Source: Comamonadaceae bacterium (GTDB lineage Bacteria; Pseudomonadota; Gammaproteobacteria; Burkholderiales; Burkholderiaceae_C). From it: a DNA stretch of 64,000 nucleotides. Shown here piece by piece: positions 56,721-64,000 of the stretch; the stretch's first letter is position 1, and each line of letters opens with the position of its first letter. The stretch covers positions 1 through 64,000 of the forward strand of contig CANEXF010000009.1 in assembly GCA_947443645.1 (NCBI GenBank). Reading direction: 5' to 3'. The position numbers and the translations under genes were made by a program. Below the pieces are notes generated by a model. It worked only from the letters and a program-made list of their open reading frames with translations, was not told the origin of the DNA and did no database searches.

Positions 56721-56823
56721 GCAGCAGTAATTTACCCTGATTGGCGGCATTCATAAGTAAATTTTGTGGAAAATCCACAAAATCGCCAATTGCTGCACAC
56801 CTCGGGTTTAGTAAGTAATTAAA
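56721..56823. promoter_or_regulatory. nested inverted repeat region upstream of HTH-REC and hybrid kinase genes
   Basis: ATTTTGTGGA-AAA-TCCACAAAAT (56761-56783), flanked by ATTGGCG (56740)/CGCCAAT (56784) and GCAGCA (56721)/TGCTGC (56791). Confidence 0.7.
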
Positions 56824-56979
56824 GGCTTGCTGCAACGATTTTTGAGAATAGCATCGAAGTTTGCGAAGCTGGAGAATTACCCTGCTCACCCGCTTAAAAA
56901 GCGCTGAACATGCAATTGATGCCGCGTTAGTTTGACCTGGCCTAGATGTACCTGGCGCTGACAGAAGCAATACATTTTT

Positions 56980-58614
56980 ATGAAGCAATTATTCAATTCC
57001 TTGTTTTCAAAACCACCAGAATCGGGCCGGGCTGCGGCGGTTCACGCGGCTGAGCTGGGCTTGCGCGTACTGGACCAATTGCCAATGTTGACCCTGGTCA
57101 CCAACTCTGGCGGTCAGATTATTTATGCCAATCTGGCGGTCAGCAGGCTGCTGGGCTGGGCCGCCAGCGATCTGGCGGGCAAAGACATAGGCTGCGTGAT
57201 CCCCGAGGCCGAATACAAAAAGGTGCAGGAGCTGATCGCCAGCCACGATATCTTGCCCGAGCGGGATCAGTCAGCCCAGGAAATTGACGTTTGGCTGCTG
57301 CGCAAAGACCAGAAATCCAAACAGACCAAACTGTCGTGGCGGCAACTGGTGCTGGACGGCGAATACTGCTCTTGTCTGAGTATGCGGGTGGCCTCGATCT
57401 CGGACATAGAGCTGCGCATTGCGAGAGAGCAGATTGTCGAGTTCAAGGAAGCCAGCGAAAACAAGAGCCGCTTCCTGTCCAATATGAGCCACGAGATTAG
57501 AACCACCTTGAACGGCGTGCTGGGCATGGTGGATCTGCTTGCGTCGTCAACACTGGACGAGCAGCAGAGCAATTACCTTGCCAGCCTTAAAAAGAGCTCA
57601 AGAAATCTGCGCGCACTGCTCAACGACGTACTGGACTTCTCCAAGATAGAAGCCGGTCTGATTGAAATCGAGACGGTGCCGTTTGACATACAGGACACGC
57701 TGCAGGCTGTGGTTGACGCCTTTTTGCCGGCTGCCGCTGCAAAAGGTATTCAACTGCAGTTTCGGCACAATTTGAACCACAGGCTTTACGAGGGCGATCC
57801 GCACCGCCTGTCACAGGTAGTGACCAATCTGGTCAGCAACGCCCTGAAGTTCACGCGCGAGGGCACAGTGACCATAAGTGTCACCGAAGAAATGCTGATG
57901 GTCGCGCAAGACATCTGCAAGCTCACGCTTTCAGTGACTGATACCGGCATAGGCATGCAGCCGGAGCAGCAAGGGCGGCTTTTTGCCTCGTTCCAACAGG
58001 GCAGCACATCGGTCAGCCGCAAATATGGCGGCTCTGGCCTGGGACTGTTCATCTGCAAGCAACTGGTCGAGCTGATGGGCGGAAAAATCTCTGTCGCCAG
58101 CCAGGCCGGCCAGGGGTCAAGCTTCGAATTCTGGGTCGAGCTGCAACCGAGCTACTCAAGCTCGGTGTTCATGGACACCGCCCCGCCGGAGAAACTCGAA
58201 AGCCTGGTCGGCGCCCGCGTGCTCGTGGTGGACGACGACCTGACCAGCCAGATCCTGCTGGAGGTCTGGCTCAAACAATGCGCCGTGGTGGTGGTCTGCC
58301 GCTCCAACGGCCAGGAAGCGATTGACTATCTGACAAGCGGTGAATATGTTGATGCCGTGCTGATGGATGTCTCCATGCCGGTGCTGGACGGCCTGTCGGC
58401 CACGCGTCAAATCAGGCAGCAGGAGGCCTTGGGCCTGGGCAGCAACCGCCATGTGACGAATATCCCCATCATTGGCATCAGCGCACACGCCATGGAAGCG
58501 GAAGTGCAGCGCTGCCTGGAAGCGGGCATGACGGCCTGCCTGAACAAGCCACTGTCGCGGGTGGGCATGCTGGAGCAGCTCGCTTCGGTGCTGGCAATGG
58601 CGCCATCGGAGTAA
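56980..58614 (+). CDS. cytoplasmic PAS-hybrid sensor histidine kinase with C-terminal receiver
   Basis: PAS-like N-terminus; SNMSHEIRTTLNGVLGMVDLL H-box; YGGSGLGLFICKQL; VLVVDDDLTSQI, VLMDVSMPVLDGL receiver. Confidence 0.94.
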   Translation: MKQLFNSLFSKPPESGRAAAVHAAELGLRVLDQLPMLTLVTNSGGQIIYANLAVSRLLGWAASDLAGKDIGCVIPEAEYKKVQELIASHDILPERDQSAQEIDVWLLRKDQKSKQTKLSWRQLVLDGEYCSCLSMRVASISDIELRIAREQIVEFKEASENKSRFLSNMSHEIRTTLNGVLGMVDLLASSTLDEQQSNYLASLKKSSRNLRALLNDVLDFSKIEAGLIEIETVPFDIQDTLQAVVDAFLPAAAAKGIQLQFRHNLNHRLYEGDPHRLSQVVTNLVSNALKFTREGTVTISVTEEMLMVAQDICKLTLSVTDTGIGMQPEQQGRLFASFQQGSTSVSRKYGGSGLGLFICKQLVELMGGKISVASQAGQGSSFEFWVELQPSYSSSVFMDTAPPEKLESLVGARVLVVDDDLTSQILLEVWLKQCAVVVVCRSNGQEAIDYLTSGEYVDAVLMDVSMPVLDGLSATRQIRQQEALGLGSNRHVTNIPIIGISAHAMEAEVQRCLEAGMTACLNKPLSRVGMLEQLASVLAMAPSE

Positions 58615-58665
58615 GCCGCATAGCCAAGCCCTTGAGCAGCGGTAGCCTGGTGCGGCACTGACGGT

Positions 58666-59589
58666 TCAGGCCGAAGACGCCAGCCGCAATACCGTCAGGT
58701 AGCCGGGCTGGTTTTCCATGCGTTGCGTCACGCCCTTGCGCGCAAGCATGCGGTGCGCCAGTGGCAGGTTCCAGCACGGTATCTGCGTGAACATGTGGTG
58801 CTCGCAGTGGTAGTTGACCCAGTAGGGCGCGATCAGCAGCCGCTCCAGCGCACTGGCATGCGTGGTGCGGGCGTGGCGCAATGGGTCGGTGCTGTTTTGC
58901 ACTATCAGGGCGTGCTCGGCAATATTGCGCAAGCGGCTGACCAGCGGCAACCAGGTGACCATGGGCAGCAGCCAAAGCAAAACCCAGGCCCACCAGAGAC
59001 CGGCCAGACTGAACGCCGCCAGCCCCAGGCCGTTGCAGATGAAAAACACCTGTTGCCTTTTCAGCTCGGCGGCAAGCAGCGTCCAAACGGACTGACCGGG
59101 CTGCCGCGCCCTGAGCCGTGCTGCCAGCGCGCCGAAACGCTGCTTGACAAAGGTCTGACCAGTCAAGTCACGAAAAATCTTGCGTCCCAAGGCGTCGCGT
59201 GTAACCGGAAAAGGCGCAGACAGCATCAGGTCAGGGTCTTCGGATTGCTGCACAAAACGGTGGTGTTGCAAGTGATAAGGCCGATAGCTGTGAAGCTCAG
59301 CGCCACAAAACCACAGCGCCAGCCTGTCATTGACCTCGCGCCTGGCGTGCAGCAGACCGTGGGCCGCGTCGTGCATCAGGATGAACAAGCCCAACTGGCG
59401 GTTGCCTATCACCATGACCATCAGCGGGATGCACAACGGCCAGACCACACCCAGGGTCATGGCCGCGCCTATCACCAGCCAGCAATGCAGCACCAGCGCG
59501 ATGCCCTTGAGGGAAGAGCGCGCGCTAAGCAATTGCCACTCCTGGGGGCTGAAAAAATCTTCGGGTTTCACGCGCGCGGCGGCACTCAT
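58666..59589 (-). CDS. membrane fatty acid desaturase
   Basis: His boxes HDAAHG, HHRFVQ, HCEHHM; ATG at 59589 preferred over TTG at 59604. Confidence 0.9.
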   Translation of the reverse strand: MSAAARVKPEDFFSPQEWQLLSARSSLKGIALVLHCWLVIGAAMTLGVVWPLCIPLMVMVIGNRQLGLFILMHDAAHGLLHARREVNDRLALWFCGAELHSYRPYHLQHHRFVQQSEDPDLMLSAPFPVTRDALGRKIFRDLTGQTFVKQRFGALAARLRARQPGQSVWTLLAAELKRQQVFFICNGLGLAAFSLAGLWWAWVLLWLLPMVTWLPLVSRLRNIAEHALIVQNSTDPLRHARTTHASALERLLIAPYWVNYHCEHHMFTQIPCWNLPLAHRMLARKGVTQRMENQPGYLTVLRLASSA

Positions 59590-59706
59590 GGGAATCCTTG
59601 CCAAGTCGAATCAACGCATGCAACTGCTGGCCCACTCTAAGCTCGCGGCCTGGGCCTGACCATCCTCGTTTGCCCGAAGAGCTTTGAGGCAGGCGAAAAG
59701 CACAAA

Positions 59707-59737
59707 TTGCTATGAATTATGTAGCTGCTCGCGCCCG
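59707..59737 (+). repeat. 31-nt dispersed repeat, copy E
   Basis: TTGCTATGAATTATGTAGCTGCTCGCGCCCG. Confidence 0.65.
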
Positions 59738-59787
59738 TTCAGCGGGCTTTAAAGGCTTAAAAAGGCCTGGGAACCGCCGGCAAACGT

Positions 59788-59821
59788 CAAAAATCCCGAC
59801 CTGCAGACGCAGCGTCGGGAT
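59788..59821 (-). terminator. rho-independent terminator for 59848-60420
   Basis: ATCCCGAC...GTCGGGAT inverted repeat followed by T-run on minus strand. Confidence 0.85.
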
Positions 59822-59847
59822 GTGGGGTCAGCGCGAACGCCGGTCGC

Positions 59848-60420
59848 TTACTTCATGCCGTATTTGGCCTTGGCATCATTCAGGCAGCTGTCCTTGACCG
59901 CGCCTGCCAGGCTGTCGCAACGTTCCTTGGCGGCCTTGTATTCCGCTTCACGCTTGTCGTCGCTGGCGCTTTTCTTCACCTCGCCCATTTTTTCGGACTT
60001 GACTTGGGTGGTTTCGGCAGCGGCCCGGGCGACTTTGGCATCGGCCCGCGCTTTGACCAGTAGTACCTTGGCGTCCTTCACGCAAACGTCCTTGGCGTTG
60101 CCTGCCAGGTCGTCGCATTTTTCCTTGGCGGTGTCGTAGGCGGCTTCAGCCTTTGCAAGACTGACTTTCTCGTCATGTTTTGCGCTGGGCTCGTACTGGG
60201 CTTCCAGCTCGGCCTTGGCGACTTTCTCGATTCCTTTGGCTTCGGAAACGCAGATGTCTTTGGCGTTGGCTTTCAAGCTCGCGCATTTTTCACGGCTGAC
60301 TTTGTAGTCAGCAGAAATACGCTCCTTGGCGGCCTTGTATTCGACTTTGGTCATGGCCATCGCGTTGCCCGCAAAAGCACAGGACAAGGCGAAGCTGAGC
60401 ATAAGTAATTTGTTTTTCAT
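59848..60420 (-). CDS. secreted Lys/Ala-rich protein with three Cys-pair repeats
   Basis: Signal peptide MKNKLLMLSFALSCAFAGNAMA; CASLKANAKDIC, CDDLAGNAKDVC, CDSLAGAVKDSC. Confidence 0.88.
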   Translation of the reverse strand: MKNKLLMLSFALSCAFAGNAMAMTKVEYKAAKERISADYKVSREKCASLKANAKDICVSEAKGIEKVAKAELEAQYEPSAKHDEKVSLAKAEAAYDTAKEKCDDLAGNAKDVCVKDAKVLLVKARADAKVARAAAETTQVKSEKMGEVKKSASDDKREAEYKAAKERCDSLAGAVKDSCLNDAKAKYGMK

Positions 60421-60488
60421 GATGACTCCTGGATGTTTTTGCTAGGTTTATTGGCGTCTGGTCGCCGTGCGAAAAAGGGCGAAAGGCC

Positions 60489-60710
60489 TCAGTAACGCTC
60501 GAAAAAATTGGTCGGGTTTTTCTCATGCCAGGAAGTGAACTGCTTTTCAGCCTCCTCCAGCGTGATGCCATGACGCGCCTGGATCTTGCCCAGCAATTGG
60601 TCGCGCTTGCCGGCAATCACATCGAGGTCGTCATCGGTGAGCTTGCCCCATTGCTCTTTGACTTTGCCCTTGAACTGAAGCCAGTTCCCCTCAACACGGT
60701 CTTGATTCAC
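60489..60710 (-). CDS. CsbD family stress-response protein
   Basis: MNQDRVEGNWLQFKGKVKEQWGKLTDDDLDVIAGKRDQLLGKIQ. Confidence 0.93.
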   Translation of the reverse strand: MNQDRVEGNWLQFKGKVKEQWGKLTDDDLDVIAGKRDQLLGKIQARHGITLEEAEKQFTSWHEKNPTNFFERY

Positions 60711-60877
60711 GATTAACTCCTGCAGTGATGGATGGTCTCGCTCAATTTGCCACGCCCCGACAGGGGCATATCGACAAGTTGTGAGCTAACGAGACCTTAC
60801 GTTTAAGGCCATCAGCAGGTGGTAGTCCGCAGCAGTCGGGCACCGTAGGCTGGTGCCTACAGCCTGCCAAAAGGGTC

Positions 60878-62500
60878 TTACTTGGAGCGCAGGGTACGGC
60901 TCAAAAGCGCCACCGGCACAAGCCCAACGAGCACCAGCGCAAGCGCCGGCAAGGCGGCTTCACCCAGACGCTCGTCGCGTGCCAGCTGGTAGGCAACCAC
61001 GGCCAGGGTGTCGCTGTTGAAAGGCCGCAGCACCAGCGTGGCGGGCAGCTCTTTCATCACATCGACAAACACCAGCAGCCCGGCGGTGGCGACCGACCGC
61101 TTAAGCAGCGGCCAATGCACGCGTGCCAGCAGTCCGCCACCGGTGCTGCCCAGCATGCGCGCACTGTCGTCCAGGCTGACCGGTATGCGCGTGTAGCCGC
61201 TTTGTATGGACTGCAAGGCCACCGCGCTAAAGCGCACCAGGTAGGCCCAGACAATGCCCAGCACCGTGGCGGTGACCCAGTAGCCCACGCCCAGGCCAGG
61301 TGCGGCGGCTTGCAGCCAGCCAACGGGCAGCAGCAAACCGACCACGATCACCGCGCCCGGCACGGCATAACCCAGGCTGACCAGCTGCACCGACCAGCGC
61401 GTCAGGCGCGAAGGCCGACTGCGGCTGGCAAATGCCAGGCCCAGGGCCAGCGCCGTGGCCAGCGCCGCGCTCAAGCCCGCCAGCCAGATGCTGCTGATGG
61501 CCCAGCCGGCAAACTGAGACCACAGCAACTGGTCCCAGCCGCGCAGCAGGGGACGCAGCATGAAAAGTACGGGCAGTACAAAGCCCAGCGCAATTGGCAG
61601 CGCGCACACCAGCCAGGCGAGCAGGGCCAGACCACCGCGCAAAGGCACAGGCGCGGCATCGGCGCTTGACGCCCGCCCGCCCCGGCTGCTTACAAAACGC
61701 AGGCGCTTTTGCGCCAGGTGCTCCATGCGCAGCAGTAGCGCCACTACCAGCAGCAGCACGGTGGCCAATTGCGCCGCCGCGATGCGGTTATCCATGGACA
61801 GCCAGGCTTTGTAGATGCCCGCTGTGAAGGTCTGAATGCCGAAGTAGCTGGACACGCCAAAGTCGGCCAGTGTTTCCATCAGTGCCAGCGCCACGCCGGC
61901 AGCCACTGCCGGACGCGCCAGCGGCAATGCGACTTCGCGGATACGCCGGGACAGCGGCGCGCCCAACAAACGCGCGGCCTCCATCAAGTGCGTGGCACGC
62001 TCGGACAAGGCCGTGCGCGCCAGCAAATAGACATAGGGGTAAAGCGCGACGGTGAATACCAGCACCGCACCGCTCAGACTGCGCACCTCCGGCAGCAGCC
62101 GACCCTGCAGGCCAAAGCTGGCCCGCAACCAGACTTGCAATGGCCCGGCGTATTGCAGAAAGTCGGTGTAGGCGTAGGCCACCACGTAGGCAGGCATCGC
62201 CAGCGGCAGCAGCAAGGCCCACTCAAATACCCGCCGTCCGGGAAATTCAAACAATGTCACCGCACAGGCTGTACCCATGCCAAGCGCAGACACACCCACG
62301 GCCACGCTCAGGCACAGCAGCAAGGACGTCAGCGCATAGTCGGGCAGGACCGTCTGCAGCATCTGGCTCAGGATCGCAAAGGCTTGCTGATTGAAATCCA
62401 GCCAGGACAGCGTCACAGCCAGCACCGGCAAGGTCAACAGCAAGACGAGCAGCAGCAAGAAAGCTGAGCCAAAAAGGCGACGAAGGGGGTGGCTAGGCAT
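60878..62500 (-). CDS. Fe3+-type ABC transporter permease (FbpB/AfuB-like)
   Basis: Multiple TM helices in two permease halves; EAARLLGAPLSRRIREVALPLARPAVAAG and DDSARMLGSTGGGLLARVHWPLLKRSVA EAA loops; ATG at 62500 or 62512. Confidence 0.9.
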   Translation of the reverse strand: MPSHPLRRLFGSAFLLLLVLLLTLPVLAVTLSWLDFNQQAFAILSQMLQTVLPDYALTSLLLCLSVAVGVSALGMGTACAVTLFEFPGRRVFEWALLLPLAMPAYVVAYAYTDFLQYAGPLQVWLRASFGLQGRLLPEVRSLSGAVLVFTVALYPYVYLLARTALSERATHLMEAARLLGAPLSRRIREVALPLARPAVAAGVALALMETLADFGVSSYFGIQTFTAGIYKAWLSMDNRIAAAQLATVLLLVVALLLRMEHLAQKRLRFVSSRGGRASSADAAPVPLRGGLALLAWLVCALPIALGFVLPVLFMLRPLLRGWDQLLWSQFAGWAISSIWLAGLSAALATALALGLAFASRSRPSRLTRWSVQLVSLGYAVPGAVIVVGLLLPVGWLQAAAPGLGVGYWVTATVLGIVWAYLVRFSAVALQSIQSGYTRIPVSLDDSARMLGSTGGGLLARVHWPLLKRSVATAGLLVFVDVMKELPATLVLRPFNSDTLAVVAYQLARDERLGEAALPALALVLVGLVPVALLSRTLRSK

Positions 62501-62593
62501 GTCTTGCAGCAAGGCGGAGTTTGGAGGCCACGAAGGAGTGTTTAGAAAGCGAAACTGGAGCTGTTGGCGAACGACCGTGCATCCAGATCAATC

Positions 62594-62612
62594 GCAAATG
62601 AGAATTGTAAGC
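62594..62612. promoter_or_regulatory. candidate Fur box
   Basis: GCAAATGAGAATTGTAAGC, 12 of 19 positions match GATAATGATAATCATTATC, in divergent spacer of the ABC genes. Confidence 0.6.
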
Positions 62613-62628
62613 ATCTACAATCGTCCCC

Positions 62629-63723
62629 ATGTTTCTTGAAGTCTCACAGCTCGGTGTGCACTACCCAGGGCGCTCAAAACCGGCCGTCAATGGCGTTTGC
62701 CTGAGCCTGCAAACGGGAGAAATCGGCGTCTTGATTGGGCCCTCCGGCTGCGGAAAAACCACATTGCTGCGCGCAGTTGCAGGGCTGGAGCAGGCGCATG
62801 CAGGCAGCATACGGCTGGCTGGGGACATCGTCAGCAGCGCCGACGTGCACGTTCCCGCCGAGTCGCGCCGCATCGGCATGGTGTTTCAGGACTACGCGCT
62901 TTTCCCGCACCTTGATGTCGCACGCAATGTCGGCTTTGGCCTTCAACACCTGACGGCCAGGCAGCGCGCGCTGCGCGTGGCTGAGGTGCTTGCGCTGGTC
63001 GGCATGCCGGACGCAGACCGGCGTTTTCCCCACGAGCTGTCGGGCGGACAACAGCAACGCGTGGCCCTGGCCCGTGCGCTGGCGCCGTCGCCGCGCCTGC
63101 TGCTGCTGGACGAGCCGTTTTCAAACCTGGATGTGGATTTGCGCGAGCGTCTGGCCCACGAAGTGCGCGCCATCCTGAAGGCTGCCGGCGCAACCGCCCT
63201 GTTTGTGACGCACGACCAACTGGAGGCATTTGCCATTGGCGACCGGATTGGCGTGATGCATCAGGGCCAGCTGCAGCAGTGGGATGACGCCTACGCGCTC
63301 TACCACCGCCCGGCCACCCGCTTTGTGGCCGACTTCATTGGTCACGGCGTGTTCATCCCGGCCCGGCTGGAGCTGGGCAGTGGCAACGTGGTGGTGCATA
63401 CCGCGCTGGGTGAGCTGACGGATCTGCAGGAATGCCCGCTGCCCAATGCCTATCCAGGCGGCCTGTGCGACCTGCTGCTACGCGCAGACGACATCGTGCA
63501 TGACGACCAAGCAACGGTCAAAGCGCAAATCACGCGCAAGGCGTTTCGTGGCTCGGAATTTCTCTACACCCTGAAGCTTGCCAGTGGTGAAACCTTGATG
63601 GCGCACGTGCCCTCGCACCACGACCATGCGATCGGTGAGTGGATAGGCCTGCGCGCCGAAGTTGACCATGTGGTGACCTTTCCTCGGGAAGCCGCACCAT
63701 CCGCGGAACTGGTGCCCGCCTGA
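62629..63723 (+). CDS. Fe3+-type ABC transporter ATP-binding protein (FbpC-like)
   Basis: GPSGCGKTTLLRAVAGLE Walker A; LSGGQQQRVALARALAPSPRLLLLDEPFSNLD; TOBE-like C-terminus. Confidence 0.93.
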   Translation: MFLEVSQLGVHYPGRSKPAVNGVCLSLQTGEIGVLIGPSGCGKTTLLRAVAGLEQAHAGSIRLAGDIVSSADVHVPAESRRIGMVFQDYALFPHLDVARNVGFGLQHLTARQRALRVAEVLALVGMPDADRRFPHELSGGQQQRVALARALAPSPRLLLLDEPFSNLDVDLRERLAHEVRAILKAAGATALFVTHDQLEAFAIGDRIGVMHQGQLQQWDDAYALYHRPATRFVADFIGHGVFIPARLELGSGNVVVHTALGELTDLQECPLPNAYPGGLCDLLLRADDIVHDDQATVKAQITRKAFRGSEFLYTLKLASGETLMAHVPSHHDHAIGEWIGLRAEVDHVVTFPREAAPSAELVPA

Positions 63724-63740
63724 AGCAAGACAGCTGGGTT

Positions 63741-64000
63741 TCAGCTTGAATGCGCCTGGCGTTTGCCGGCCTGTTCTTGACGCAAGTCTTCAATTTCCTG
63801 CCGGAAGACCAGCGCCAGCTCGCGCCGGGACCGGCCATCGGTCCATTGCGCTTGCCCAAAAGTGATGTGAACCGCTATCCCCGGCGTGCACAAGGTTCGC
63901 CAAACCGAGCCTGCGAGCGAATCGTCGCCGACGTAAATCGGCGCTGGGCTGGCCAAGCCGCTAGCGCGGTCAACAAACTGCAGCGCCACAGGCTGCACCA
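63741..64000 (-). CDS. C-terminal fragment of PlsC-like 1-acylglycerol-3-phosphate acyltransferase, truncated by window edge
   Basis: VQPVALQFVDRASGLASPAPIYVGDDSLAGSVWRTL. Confidence 0.7.
   Translation of the reverse strand, partial: VQPVALQFVDRASGLASPAPIYVGDDSLAGSVWRTLCTPGIAVHITFGQAQWTDGRSRRELALVFRQEIEDLRQEQAGKRQAHSS

Noticed and set aside
60845-60860. GTAGGC-TGGT-GCCTAC hairpin after the permease gene as a terminator
   Set aside because: No T-run on the minus strand after the stem, so support is too weak.
61769-62467. 232-aa + strand ORF opposite the ABC permease
   Set aside because: Gln/His/Arg-rich antisense frame; permease EAA-loop motifs on the minus strand are convincing.

Overview
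64 kb window with the gene style of a high-GC betaproteobacterial (Comamonadaceae/Burkholderiales-like) chromosome; this placement is inferred from gene families and repeat style, not from a search. Three parts stand out. (1) About 0-32 kb and 43-52.5 kb: dense accessory aromatic/N-heterocycle catabolism. It holds FAD monooxygenases, short VOC proteins, FAH-family hydrolases, maleylacetate reductase, pcaIJ/pcaF-like genes, a two-subunit molybdenum hydroxylase, amidohydrolases, eight orphan Bug/TTT-type periplasmic receptors and three SBP-fold proteins without signal peptides. (2) About 32.5-42.7 kb: ordinary chromosomal genes (DUF1841, cytochrome c4, MoxR/VWA, TamA/TamB) ending at tRNA-Arg(CCT). 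(3) About 52.6-58.6 kb: a signalling island with a Cache-type histidine kinase, receiver, bactofilin, Hpt, an HTH-REC fusion and a hybrid kinase; after it come a desaturase, a Cys-pair repeat protein, CsbD and a Fe3+-type ABC transporter. The best candidates for something undescribed are: the duplicated VOC/monooxygenase/FAH modules that lack a recognisable ring-cleavage dioxygenase; the bactofilin-associated phosphorelay with a nested palindrome upstream; and two dispersed repeat families, one with covarying hairpins placed just after stop codons and one 31-nt family with fixed spacing that enters coding sequence. All calls come from reading the sequence and the supplied ORF translations; no database search was run.
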